Shown in pieces: positions 43,698 to 52,302 of a DNA stretch of 64,000 bases. Each line of letters opens with the position of its first letter. Positions within the stretch are counted from its first letter, which is position 1. The notes below the pieces were generated by a model that was not told where the DNA came from, did no database searches, and was given only the letters and a program-made list of their open reading frames with translations. The position numbers and the translations under genes were made by a program. This DNA comes from Pollutiaquabacter aromativorans (GTDB lineage Bacteria; Bacteroidota; Bacteroidia; AKYH767-A; 2013-40CM-41-45), in assembly GCA_049177215.1 (NCBI GenBank), contig CP185379.1, positions 2,294,001-2,358,000 on the forward strand, read 5' to 3'.

Positions 43698-44965
43698 GAA
43701 CGACGCTTTTTCGTTTTATCGGATTTGCGTTTCCGTTCGTGAAAGGCTCCCTGATAAGTGGGATCCTCCTTCCGTCGCTGCATGTCGATCTCCCGCAAGA
43801 TACGTTGTTGTTCTTCGAAAGGCGTTTCCGGCACCTCCACCCGCTCCGGCAACGACACAACGGGAATTTTCTCACCGATCAATTTCTGGATCTTACGCAG
43901 GTGGTACTCGTCATCGGGCGCACAGAAGGTGATTGCCGCCCCCGTTTCAAAGGCACGCCCGGTGCGTCCGACGCGGTGCACATAATCTTCGTACACCAGG
44001 GGAACATCGAAATTGAAGACGTGCGTAACGGACGGAATGTCGATACCGCGTGCGGCGACATCGGTGCTGACCAGGAAGCGTACCTCATGACGGCGGAATT
44101 GTTCTACCGCGTTCAGGCGCGTATTCTGCGCCTTGTTGCCGTGGATCACCCGGACGGTCTCTTCACCGTACTTTCTTGACAAGTAGCGCGCGATGTTGGT
44201 AGCGGTCTCTTTCGTCTTACAAAACAGGATGACCCGGTCAAAGCCATCGGTGGCAAGCAATTCTCCCAGCAAATTGATCTTGGTCTTCAGGTTGGGTGTG
44301 AAATAGACCGATTGCGTGACCGAGCGTGCTGGCCGGATTCGCTCCTCGATACGGATTTCCATGGGCGCCACCAGGAATTCTTCGGAGATCCGTTTGACGC
44401 GGTCACCGAAGGTGGCGGAGAATAACATGTTCTGTCGTTTTCGCGGCACTACTTCCAGGATACGACCGATCTGTGGCCGAAAACCCATGTCCAGCAGTCG
44501 CTCCGCTTCATCGAGGACCATCGTCGTTATCTTCTTCAACGAAACATGACCCGGCAGGTAGAGGTCCATGAGGCGGCCCGGTGTCGCGACGATGATATCG
44601 CACCCGGCTTCAAGCGCTGCCGCCTGCGGTTTGACACCCACGCCGCCGTAGAGCGCTACCGTACGCAGGTCGGTGTTCTTTCCAAGTGCTTTCACCCAAT
44701 CCGCTACCTGGATCACCAACTCCCTCGTCGGAACGAGTATCAAGGCACGCGGATCTTCCCCTTGCGCGTATTTGACCTTCATCAGGATGGGCAGCACATA
44801 CGCGGCTGTCTTACCGGTGCCGGTCTGGGCAACGCCCAAGATATCGTGGCCGGCGAGGATCTGCGGTATGGCCTTCTCCTGGATGGGTGTGGGCGCTTCC
44901 CATCCCTGGTCGGCGATCGCCGTCAGCAGTTGCTTGTTGAGTTTGAAATCGGAAAAGGCGGTCAC
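43694..44965 (-). CDS. DEAD-box-type RNA helicase with a DEAE motif II
   Basis: The protein has 423 residues from a GTG at 44963-44965 (TAFSDFKLNKQLL); an upstream TTG overlaps the promoter element and is rejected. Visible motifs are the Q motif GWEAPTPIQEKAIP, Walker A AQTGTGKT, PTREL, TPGR, motif II DEAE, SAT and HRVGRTGR. The motif II change (DEAE for DEAD) is unusual. RhlE/RhlB-like proteins act in RNA decay or ribosome assembly. The Lys/Arg-rich tail (HERKRKSDKTKKRRS) probably binds RNA. It is the first gene of a pair with EamA. Confidence 0.9.
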   Translation of the reverse strand: MTAFSDFKLNKQLLTAIADQGWEAPTPIQEKAIPQILAGHDILGVAQTGTGKTAAYVLPILMKVKYAQGEDPRALILVPTRELVIQVADWVKALGKNTDLRTVALYGGVGVKPQAAALEAGCDIIVATPGRLMDLYLPGHVSLKKITTMVLDEAERLLDMGFRPQIGRILEVVPRKRQNMLFSATFGDRVKRISEEFLVAPMEIRIEERIRPARSVTQSVYFTPNLKTKINLLGELLATDGFDRVILFCKTKETATNIARYLSRKYGEETVRVIHGNKAQNTRLNAVEQFRRHEVRFLVSTDVAARGIDIPSVTHVFNFDVPLVYEDYVHRVGRTGRAFETGAAITFCAPDDEYHLRKIQKLIGEKIPVVSLPERVEVPETPFEEQQRILREIDMQRRKEDPTYQGAFHERKRKSDKTKKRRS

Positions 44966-44989
44966 GGGAGGAATTGGCTGCAAAGGACG

Positions 44990-44997
44990 CAAAAGTA
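44990..44997 (-). promoter_or_regulatory. -7 element for the helicase-EamA operon
   Basis: TACTTTTG on the minus strand fits TAnnTTTG. It lies 24 bases before the GTG start and covers the alternative TTG, which supports the GTG. Confidence 0.5.
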
Positions 44998-45016
44998 AAG
45001 GAGAAATGCAGTGGAC

Positions 45017-45052
45017 TAAAAACAGGAAAGCCCCGGAATGTCCGGGGCTTTC
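45017..45052 (-). terminator. Terminator after the M13 peptidase gene
   Basis: An 11-bp stem (gaaagccccgg with ccggggctttc) is followed on the minus strand by CTGTTTTT. Confidence 0.8.
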
Positions 45053-45071
45053 AGTTTATACGTACAATCGA

Positions 45072-47117
45072 TTACCAGATCTTGGCACGGGTAGAATCCG
45101 GACGATACAGGGCATCTCCTTCTTTGAGGCCGAATGCGCTGTAAAACTCCTGCAGGTTGCTCAACGGGCCATTCACGCGGTATTTAGCGGGCGAATGCGG
45201 GTCCGTGATGAGGCGCTGTGCCGCCATCTCGGGACGGATGCTGCCGGCCCAGATCGTTGCAAAGCCCATGAAGAAGCGCTGATCCGGCGTGAGGCCGTCG
45301 ATCTTCTCGTTGCCTTTTCCTTGCGGCGTACGCTTGAAGGCTTCATACGAGATGCTGATACCGCCGAGGTCGGCGATGTTCTCGCCCAGGGTCAGTTCGC
45401 CGTTCACATGCAGGCTGTCGAGTACCACGTAGCCGTTGAACTGTTCTACGATGCGCTGCGCCTTCGCCGTGAACTTCGCGGAATCTTCCGAGGTCCACCA
45501 GCTGTTCAGGTTGCCGTGCGCGTCGTAGTTACGACCTTCGTCGTCGAAGCCGTGGGTGATCTCGTGACCGATGACCGCGCCGATGCCGCCGTAATTCACC
45601 GCGTCATCCGCCTGTGCATTGAAGAACGGAGGCTGCAGGATGCCGGCCGGGAATACGATCTCGTTCAGGGAAGGATTGTAGTAAGCATTCACGGTAGGAG
45701 GTGTCATACCCCACTCGGCGCGATCCACCGGTTGGCCGACTTTCTTCACCATGTATTCGTAGTTCCATTTGGCGGCATTGAGGATGTTCTGGTAGAACGA
45801 GCTCCGGTCGATGCTCAGACCCGCATAGTCTTTCCACTTGTCCGGGTAGCCGATCTTGCGTTGAATGGTGCTGAGTTTCTCCAGCGCCTTCTTCTTCGTT
45901 TCGTCACTCATCCAGTCGAGTTTCTGGATACGGTCGTTGTACACGGCCATCAGGTTCGACACCAGCTCATCGGCCTTCTTCTTGGCTTCCGGCGGGAAAT
46001 ACTTGGCAACATACATTTGGCCGAGTGCGTCGCCGACCATTCCGTCGGTCATCGCGACCATGCGTTTCCAGCGTGGCTGGATCTCTTTCTGGCCGTTCAT
46101 GAACTGGTTGTTGAAGCGGAAGTCTTCCATCACGAACGCGTCGCTGAGGATGTTGCCGGCGTTATTCAGCACATTCCACTTGAGGTAGATTTTCCAGTCG
46201 TCCAACGAACTTGATTTGAGTTGCTTCTCGAGCTCTTTCAAAAAGTCGGGCTGACCCAGCACCAGGTAATCGTACTTCTTCGGTACTTCCAACTGGTCCA
46301 TCATCGTAGCCCAGTCGATGCTCGGCGTGAGTTTGTTGAGATCGTCGATGCTGACCTTGTTGTAGGTCTTGAACGGATCGCGTTGTTCCACGCGGGTCAT
46401 CGACGCGTTGGCAAGCGCCGTCTCGATGCGCAGGACCGTATTGGCGTATTTCGTTGCCGTTGCGTTGTCAAGTCCGTAGAGTTCGAACATCTTCACCACG
46501 TGAGCGATGAACTCCTTCCGTACTTCCTGGGAACGCGCGTCCGTCTTCACGTAGTAGTCGCGATCCGGCAGGGAGAGGCCGCCCTGGTATAACTGCGGAA
46601 CAACGACTTCGCTGTTCTTGGGATCCTGGTAAGCATAGAACGTGAACATCGGATTGGCTCCCCACTTCTGCAGACGGGAAACGTATTCCAACACGCTCTT
46701 CATGTCCTTCAGACCGTCGATCGTGCTCATGTCGCCCTTGATCGGTTCGGCACCGGCTTTCTCGATGCTGACGGTATCCATGGCGGTGAACCAGAAATCG
46801 CCGACCATTTGTTCAGGACTTCCTTTCGCGGCGCCGGTCTTGGCTGCTGCTTCTTCAGCAAGGCCACGCAGGTTTTTCCGGTTGTTGTCGCCCAGGATGT
46901 TGAATGTGCCCCAACGGGATTGATCGTTCGGGATCGGATTGGCTTTGATCCAACTGCCATTGGCAAATTGGAAGAAGTCGTTACCGGGAGCTGCGCTCGA
47001 GTCGATGTTGGCGAGATCGACGCCGACACCTTTCTTCGCTTCCGACTGTTTGCAAGCGGTCGTCGCAAGCGCAGCTGCGGCGGCGGCCAGCGAAACCAGG
47101 AGGAGAGTACGTTTCAT
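45072..47117 (-). CDS. M13 family metallopeptidase (neprilysin-like) lipoprotein
   Basis: The protein has 681 residues. The signal peptide ends AAALATTAC, with a lipoprotein Cys at 22. The N-terminal part (NFFQFANGSWIKANPIPND) and the catalytic domain match M13. The zinc site HEITH is at about residue 520 (GAVIGHEITHGFDDEG), the third ligand in GENIADLGG, and the substrate-binding motif NAYYNPSLNEIVFPAGIL lies just before. It should be an outer-membrane or periplasmic endopeptidase for small peptides. It is divergent from lptC. Confidence 0.95.
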   Translation of the reverse strand: MKRTLLLVSLAAAAAALATTACKQSEAKKGVGVDLANIDSSAAPGNDFFQFANGSWIKANPIPNDQSRWGTFNILGDNNRKNLRGLAEEAAAKTGAAKGSPEQMVGDFWFTAMDTVSIEKAGAEPIKGDMSTIDGLKDMKSVLEYVSRLQKWGANPMFTFYAYQDPKNSEVVVPQLYQGGLSLPDRDYYVKTDARSQEVRKEFIAHVVKMFELYGLDNATATKYANTVLRIETALANASMTRVEQRDPFKTYNKVSIDDLNKLTPSIDWATMMDQLEVPKKYDYLVLGQPDFLKELEKQLKSSSLDDWKIYLKWNVLNNAGNILSDAFVMEDFRFNNQFMNGQKEIQPRWKRMVAMTDGMVGDALGQMYVAKYFPPEAKKKADELVSNLMAVYNDRIQKLDWMSDETKKKALEKLSTIQRKIGYPDKWKDYAGLSIDRSSFYQNILNAAKWNYEYMVKKVGQPVDRAEWGMTPPTVNAYYNPSLNEIVFPAGILQPPFFNAQADDAVNYGGIGAVIGHEITHGFDDEGRNYDAHGNLNSWWTSEDSAKFTAKAQRIVEQFNGYVVLDSLHVNGELTLGENIADLGGISISYEAFKRTPQGKGNEKIDGLTPDQRFFMGFATIWAGSIRPEMAAQRLITDPHSPAKYRVNGPLSNLQEFYSAFGLKEGDALYRPDSTRAKIW

Positions 47118-47142
47118 TACAGGTTGTTTGGTTTAAGGCTTG

Positions 47143-47150
47143 CAAAAATA
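47143..47150 (-). promoter_or_regulatory. -7 element for the M13 peptidase gene
   Basis: TATTTTTG on the minus strand lies 25 bases before the start at 47117. Confidence 0.45.
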
Positions 47151-47247
47151 AAAGAATCAATGCAGGGCACTTGACCCTTAACCAACCTTAACACAAACCA
47201 ACATTCTCATTCTCAATATGTAGGATTATTCCTGAAAGAACAGGCCA

Positions 47248-47279
47248 TTTGCCGTTCACCGCAATTCGGCTTAGGTTTG
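47248..47279 (+). promoter_or_regulatory. Promoter of lptC, with the -7 element touching the start codon
   Basis: A TTTG at 47248-47251, a 20-base spacer and TAGGTTTG at 47272-47279 match the consensus closely. The ATG is at 47281, so transcription would start at or just inside the coding region. This suggests a leaderless message or a start at the GTG in codon 2. Confidence 0.5.
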
Positions 47280-47280
47280 C

Positions 47281-47865
47281 ATGGTGAAGGATGTTAAGAC
47301 GGAAAATCGCCGGAGTCCACTGTGGCTGCTCATCCTGAGCATGGCCGTGCTGACTTCCTGTGAGAACGACCTTGAAAAAGTCAAACTCTACGGAAAGGCG
47401 AAGGAACTTCCAGTCGAAACCGGAACAAACATCAAGATCCTGTACAGCGATTCCGCCCGCGTGCAGGTAGAAGTCAATGCGCCGGTCCTCGACCGTTACG
47501 ACCAGGAGAACCCCTATGTCGAGATGCCGAAAGGATTGCGTGCGTTCTTTTATAACGACCGCATGGAAGTCAAAAGCCGGTTGACAGCCGATTATGGCAT
47601 TCGTTACGAGCGGCAGCAGCGTATGGAAGCGCGAAAAAACGTGGTCGTTGTGAATGAAAAAGGCGAACAATTGAATACCGAACACCTCGTCTGGGACGAA
47701 AAACAGGAAAAGCTGCTGAGCGACGAATTCGTCAAAATCACCACAAAAGACGAGATCATCTTCGGAAACGGTTTCGAGGCTAACCAGGATTTCTCGAAAT
47801 ACCGTATCTTTAAGATCAAAGGAACCATCTCCATCAACAACCCGCGCAATGCTTCGCATCCTTGA
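47281..47865 (+). CDS. lptC: LPS export protein LptC
   Basis: The protein has 194 residues. It has a lipoprotein-type signal ending VLTSC (Cys27), as in other Bacteroidota LptC. Typical features are DRYDQENPYVEMPKGL, the Y-x-x-x-x-VKSRLTADYG stretch and the C-terminal GNGFEANQDFSKYRIFKIKGTI. LptC passes LPS from the inner-membrane LptBFG complex to LptA. Two small membrane proteins and a CNNM/CBS protein follow, then a foldase, a gene order common in the phylum. Confidence 0.9.
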   Translation: MVKDVKTENRRSPLWLLILSMAVLTSCENDLEKVKLYGKAKELPVETGTNIKILYSDSARVQVEVNAPVLDRYDQENPYVEMPKGLRAFFYNDRMEVKSRLTADYGIRYERQQRMEARKNVVVVNEKGEQLNTEHLVWDEKQEKLLSDEFVKITTKDEIIFGNGFEANQDFSKYRIFKIKGTISINNPRNASHP

Positions 47866-48067
47866 ACTCGCCTGGCTTGGCATCGCGCTGGCCAGTGCCG
47901 GTATAGCGGTCTATCAATTCATCAACGACGGATCCGAATCCGCCATCTGGATGCTTTTCGTCATGGTCGTTTCCGGCATCATGTATACGATCCGACACCG
48001 CCAGCGGGTTCGTTACGACCAGGGCCGTCAGCAACCGCAACAGGACGAAGAAAGCCGCTATCACTAA
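47849..48067 (+). CDS. Small membrane protein overlapping the end of lptC
   Basis: The protein has 72 residues with two membrane segments (LELAWLGIALASAGIAVYQF and AIWMLFVMVVSGIMYTI) and a Gln/Arg-rich tail. Its start lies 17 bases inside lptC, which suggests coupled translation. Function unknown. Confidence 0.7.
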   Translation: MLRILELAWLGIALASAGIAVYQFINDGSESAIWMLFVMVVSGIMYTIRHRQRVRYDQGRQQPQQDEESRYH

Positions 48068-48074
48068 TCCATTC

Positions 48075-48341
48075 ATGTACCAACGCATCCGTGCCTGGGC
48101 TTACCGGAACCTCATTACCCGCTTCCTGTTCCACTTTTTGCAGAACATCGTCCTGTGGTTCGTCGTGTTCTACGCGCTCCACCTGATCTGGCCCGACGAA
48201 AAAGAACAGGTCTTCTCCCGCACCCTGCTGCGTGCAGGCTTCCTGGCCATGGTCCACACCCTGATCCGACAAGGTGTCACAATCCTCGAAGAGGAAGAAA
48301 AGGCCGGAAGAAAAGGCGAAGAACGGGGGACGGGAGAATAG
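48075..48341 (+). CDS. Small membrane protein with a charged C-terminal tail
   Basis: The protein has 88 residues. Two hydrophobic segments (FLFHFLQNIVLWFVVFYALHLIW and LLRAGFLAMVHTLIRQ) are followed by a Glu/Lys-rich tail. It starts 7 bases after the previous gene. Its TAG stop is immediately followed by the 7-bp array F. Function unknown. Confidence 0.65.
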   Translation: MYQRIRAWAYRNLITRFLFHFLQNIVLWFVVFYALHLIWPDEKEQVFSRTLLRAGFLAMVHTLIRQGVTILEEEEKAGRKGEERGTGE

Positions 48342-48418
48342 TAATTAGTAATTAGTAATTAGTAATTAGTGATTGGTGATTGGTGATTGGTGATTGGTGA
48401 TTGGTGATTGGTGATTTG
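48342..48418. repeat. 7-bp tandem array F starting at a stop codon
   Basis: Eleven heptamers follow TAG at 48339-48341 directly: taattag four times, tgattgg six times, tgatttg once. Each unit carries TAA/TAG or TGA. Confidence 0.95.
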
Positions 48419-48453
48419 AAACCGGTGGTATAGGATGAAGTGTAAGAAGCATC

Positions 48454-48509
48454 TTTCAACTTTCAACCTTCAACTTTCAACCTTCAATTTCCAACCTTCA
48501 ACTTCCAAC
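48454..48509. repeat. 7-bp tandem array G
   Basis: Eight heptamers: tttcaac, tttcaac, cttcaac, tttcaac, cttcaat, ttccaac, cttcaac, ttccaac. Its complement reads GTTGAAG/GTTGAAA and carries TGA, so it is opposed in direction to array F. Confidence 0.9.
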
Positions 48510-48546
48510 CCACCACTCAACCCCTCCTACCGCATACGCACATCTG

Positions 48547-48581
48547 TTTACTATTCACTATTTACTGTTCACTATTCACTA
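48547..48581. repeat. 7-bp tandem array H just before the CNNM/CBS gene
   Basis: Five heptamers: tttacta, ttcacta, tttactg, ttcacta, ttcacta. The complement reads TAGTGAA. It ends 11 bases before the ATG at 48593. Confidence 0.85.
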
Positions 48582-48592
48582 CCTTCGTCCAC

Positions 48593-49870
48593 ATGTCCGA
48601 CTGGACGATCATTCTGCTAACACTCGTTTTTTCCGCCTTTGCCGCCGGTAGCGAGATCGCATTTCTTTCTTCCAACAAGTTACGCATCGAGCTCGACCGC
48701 AGCCAGGGAAGTTTTCCGGCCCGGATCATCTGGAACTTCGTCAAGTCTCCTTCCCGCTTCATCGCGACCATGTTGGTGGCCAATAACATCTCGCTGGTCA
48801 TTTACAGTATCGTGATGTCGGAGCGGCTACTCACCCACGAGGTGCTCACGGACCGGCTGCCGAAGGGACTGCATTCGGAAGGATCGCTGTTGCTGATCCA
48901 GACGTTCCTCAGTACCATCGTCATTCTCATCTCGGCGGAATTCATACCCAAGGTCTTATTCCGTTTGAATCCGAATGGCATCCTGAATATCCTTGCCCTG
49001 CCCATCCAGGCGGTGTACTATCTGCTCTACCCGATCGTATGGGTATTGCTGGGCATTTCGCGTTTCATCATGCGCAGGGTTTTCCGTATCGATTATGTGG
49101 AGGAACGGCCCATTTTCGGCCGCATCGACCTTGATCTGTACATCCGCGATATCACCAGTAAGAACTCCCAGGCGGAAGAAATGGATACCGAGATCCGCAT
49201 CTTTCAGAATGCGCTTGATTTCAAAGACGTCAAAGTCCGCGAGACGATGGTCCCGCGCAATGAGATCGTTGCCGTCGACGTGACCGAATCCATCGAAGAG
49301 TTGCGGAAGTTATTTGTCGAGACCAAACTTTCCCGCATTCTCGTGTACCGGGAATCGATCGACAACATCATCGGATTCGTTCACCATTCGGAACTGTTTC
49401 GCAGACCCGCAACCATCCAGGAAGTCCTGTTGCCGGTCAGCATCGTACCGGAAGTGATGAACGCGAACAACCTGCTCAAACAATTCACCGCCCAACACCG
49501 CAGCGTTGCCGTCGTGGTCGACGAATTCGGAGGCACGGCCGGCATGGCCACTTTCGAAGACGTGATGGAAGAGATCTTCGGCGAGATCCAGGACGAACAC
49601 GATGTTCCCGAGGAAATCGAAAAACAACTCGGCGAACACGAGTACATCTTTTCCGGCCGACTGGAAATCGACTACCTCAACAAGAAGTACGGCCTGGAAA
49701 TCCCGGAACACGAAGCCTACGAGACACTGGCCGGGTTCATTTTCCACCACCACGAGAACATCCCGGAGCAGAGCGAAGAGATCGTGGTACCGCCTTACGT
49801 CATCACCGCGTTGAAAGTGCGCAACAACCGCATCGACCAGGTGCGGTTACGGGTCAGCCACGAACGCTGA
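48593..49870 (+). CDS. CNNM/CBS-domain membrane protein (HlyC/CorC family)
   Basis: The protein has 425 residues. An N-terminal CNNM region with three to four hydrophobic segments (IILLTLVFSAFAAGSEIAFL) is followed by two CBS domains at about 200-325 (ETMVPRNEIVAVDVTE, LSRILVYRESIDNIIGFVHH) and a CorC/HlyC domain (DEFGGTAGMATFEDVMEEIFGEI). It is a paralogue of the GldE half of the fusion at 16482. Members are linked to Mg/Co homeostasis; haemolysis is not established. It precedes the foldase gene in a conserved order. Confidence 0.9.
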   Translation: MSDWTIILLTLVFSAFAAGSEIAFLSSNKLRIELDRSQGSFPARIIWNFVKSPSRFIATMLVANNISLVIYSIVMSERLLTHEVLTDRLPKGLHSEGSLLLIQTFLSTIVILISAEFIPKVLFRLNPNGILNILALPIQAVYYLLYPIVWVLLGISRFIMRRVFRIDYVEERPIFGRIDLDLYIRDITSKNSQAEEMDTEIRIFQNALDFKDVKVRETMVPRNEIVAVDVTESIEELRKLFVETKLSRILVYRESIDNIIGFVHHSELFRRPATIQEVLLPVSIVPEVMNANNLLKQFTAQHRSVAVVVDEFGGTAGMATFEDVMEEIFGEIQDEHDVPEEIEKQLGEHEYIFSGRLEIDYLNKKYGLEIPEHEAYETLAGFIFHHHENIPEQSEEIVVPPYVITALKVRNNRIDQVRLRVSHER

Positions 49871-50073
49871 TACCGGCAATGCAGCCTCTGGCTTGATTTT
49901 CAAGAGTTCACGCCCTTTTGTATATTCGCCGCTCGTTTTCGGGAAGCGTTCAGCCGAATTATATTTAAGTGATTGTTTTTCAATTACTTATCATTAATCC
50001 GTAACCTTCGCTTTCGCTTCCCGTCCAACGAAATCTCATTTAATTGTTCAACCCTTAATTAACACGACCTGCA

Positions 50074-52167
50074 ATGGCCGTAATCGGAAGAATTCGGAAA
50101 CGCGTTGGCCTCGTAATCGCCTTCGTTGGTATTTCCATGTTGCTCTTTATCCTCGGTGACCTCGTTACCTCGAACACCGGACTCATGAACCGTAACAGCG
50201 ATGTGGTTGGTGAGATCGGCGGAAACAAGATCCGTTACTCGGAGTTCGAAAAACGCGTGGAGACGCTCACCGAGAACTACAAACTCAACACCCGTCAGGA
50301 AACTGTCGATCAGAACACAACCGACATGCTCCGCGAGCAGGCCTGGTCGCTTTTCACGAACGAACTGACGCTGGGCGAAGAGTACAAGAAGCTCGGCATC
50401 TCCTGCTCCCCGGAAGAACTCTACGATATGTGTACGGGTAAAACGCCCAATGCACAGGTTGCACAGGCCTTCACCGATCCGAAAACGCAGCAGTTCGACC
50501 CGAACGCTGTGGTGAAATTCCTGAAGGACCTTCCCAACCGTGAAGAGAACATCCAGCGCCAGTGGAAGAACTTCGAGGACGCCATCAGTGAAGAGCGCAT
50601 CGCGGAAAAATACCGTTCGTTGATCAAAGGCGGTTTGTACGTGACCACCGCGGAAGCCAAGCGCAACTACGAGGAGACCAACCGCATGGCCGCCCTGCGC
50701 TTTGCCCGTCTCGACTTCAACACCATTCCGGACTCCTCCGCCAAAGTAGAAGACAGCGACCTGCAGGCTTACTACAATGCCAACCAGAGCCGTTACAAAC
50801 AGGCTGAAACCATCCGCAAAGTGGAATACGTCGCTTTCGACGTGACGCCTTCAGGCGAAGATCGCCAGGCTGCCATGGAATGGATCTCCAAGAAGAAAGA
50901 AGAACTGGCCGTTGCTACGGATGTTCCGATGTTCGTGAACCAGAACAGCGATACGCCCTTTGATTCCACCTACCATGCCAAAGGCTCGCTCAAGCCGGCC
51001 GTTGATACAATCGCCTTTACCGCCACCCCCGGCACGATCATCGGGCCCTACGAAGAGTTCAATTCCCTGAAGGTATCGCGCGTCATGGGCGATAAGTTCG
51101 TCGCGGACTCCGTGAAGGCACGCCACATTCTGATCAAAGCCGACAATGGCGATACGGCCAAAGCCCGTGCTACTGCCGACAGCCTCAAGAACGCCATTCA
51201 GAAAGGCGCATCGTTCGCCGATCTCGCGACCAAATTCTCCCAGGACCCCGGTTCCGCCGTCAAGGGTGGCGACCTGGGTTGGTTCCGCCAGGGTGTGATG
51301 GTTCCTTCGTTCAACGACGCTTGCTTCAACGGCAAGAAAGGCGATATGCCGATCGTGAGCTCCCAGTTCGGGGTTCACCTGATCGAAATCATGGATAAAG
51401 GCGCTCCTTCGCGCCAGGTTCAGATCGCTACCATCGAACGTAAGATCGAACCCTCCCAGCGTACCTACGACGATTTCTTCAACCGCGCCAGCCAGTTCGC
51501 CGCGTCCTGCACTTCACCGGAGTTGTTCGACAGCCTGATCATCAAGCAATCGATGGCCAAGCGCATTGCCGACAATATCCGTGAATCGGATAAGAACGTT
51601 CCCGGCCTCGAACAGCCACGTGAGCTCGTTCGTTGGGCGTACGGCGCCAACAAAGGCGATATCTCCAAAGTATTCACCTTCGGCGACAAGTATGTCGTCG
51701 CGAAACTGGTCAACATCAAGAACAAGGGAATTCTCCCACTGGAGGAAGTGAAGGAAGCCGTCACCGCCGAAGCACGTAAGCAGAAGAAGGCTGAAATGCT
51801 GGTGGCCAAATTCGAAGGCGCAAAGGCAGGCTCCATCGACGAGATCGCTGCCAAGCTCAACATCACCGCCACCGATGCCGAGAACGTCAACTTCGTCAAT
51901 GGCTACGTACCGGGAATGGGTAACGAACCGAAAGTCGTCGGTGCCGTCTTCGCGATGAAGCAAGGTCAACTCTCCGGTCCGCTCACCGGCGAAACCGGTG
52001 TTTGTGTGGTTTTCGTGAAAGGCTTCACTGAGCCGGGTCCGACCACCGACTATAGCGCACAAGCCAAGTCATTGGCGGAGCAACGCCGCTCCCGCAGCGA
52101 CTACGAGGTAGGCGCCGCGCTGAAGGAAAAAGTCGGAGTAGAAGACAACCGCGGTCGCTTCTATTGA
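50074..52167 (+). CDS. Membrane-anchored peptidylprolyl isomerase (PpiD/SurA-like)
   Basis: The protein has 697 residues. An N-terminal anchor (VGLVIAFVGISMLLFILGDLV) is followed by a SurA N-terminal-type chaperone domain and a parvulin domain at about 345-455 (ARHILIKADNGDTAKARATADSL, FSQDPGSAVKGGDLGWFRQGVMVP, QFGVHLIEIMDKG). A second, degenerate parvulin-like segment follows. It helps fold periplasmic and outer-membrane proteins. The 203-base upstream gap is free of genes and holds no feature I can name. A strong terminator follows. Confidence 0.9.
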   Translation: MAVIGRIRKRVGLVIAFVGISMLLFILGDLVTSNTGLMNRNSDVVGEIGGNKIRYSEFEKRVETLTENYKLNTRQETVDQNTTDMLREQAWSLFTNELTLGEEYKKLGISCSPEELYDMCTGKTPNAQVAQAFTDPKTQQFDPNAVVKFLKDLPNREENIQRQWKNFEDAISEERIAEKYRSLIKGGLYVTTAEAKRNYEETNRMAALRFARLDFNTIPDSSAKVEDSDLQAYYNANQSRYKQAETIRKVEYVAFDVTPSGEDRQAAMEWISKKKEELAVATDVPMFVNQNSDTPFDSTYHAKGSLKPAVDTIAFTATPGTIIGPYEEFNSLKVSRVMGDKFVADSVKARHILIKADNGDTAKARATADSLKNAIQKGASFADLATKFSQDPGSAVKGGDLGWFRQGVMVPSFNDACFNGKKGDMPIVSSQFGVHLIEIMDKGAPSRQVQIATIERKIEPSQRTYDDFFNRASQFAASCTSPELFDSLIIKQSMAKRIADNIRESDKNVPGLEQPRELVRWAYGANKGDISKVFTFGDKYVVAKLVNIKNKGILPLEEVKEAVTAEARKQKKAEMLVAKFEGAKAGSIDEIAAKLNITATDAENVNFVNGYVPGMGNEPKVVGAVFAMKQGQLSGPLTGETGVCVVFVKGFTEPGPTTDYSAQAKSLAEQRRSRSDYEVGAALKEKVGVEDNRGRFY

Positions 52168-52185
52168 TCAACGGAAAGACTGTCA

Positions 52186-52227
52186 ATAAAAAAGCCGCAT
52201 CAACTGAGTTGATGCGGCTTTTTTATT
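52186..52227. terminator. Bidirectional terminator after the foldase gene
   Basis: A 12-bp stem (gccgcatcaact with agttgatgcggc) has A-rich and T-rich flanks on both sides (aataaaaaa and ttttttatt). Confidence 0.9.
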
Positions 52228-52302
52228 GACACACACTATCGCCGGTTCAACCGGCGGAGGTCCGTTCGCCCACACACAGGCAAACCAGACTTATTGGAAA
52301 CC

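Noticed and set aside
44673..46214. 513-codon open frame on the plus strand
   Set aside because: Antisense to the helicase and the M13 peptidase; no recognisable protein.
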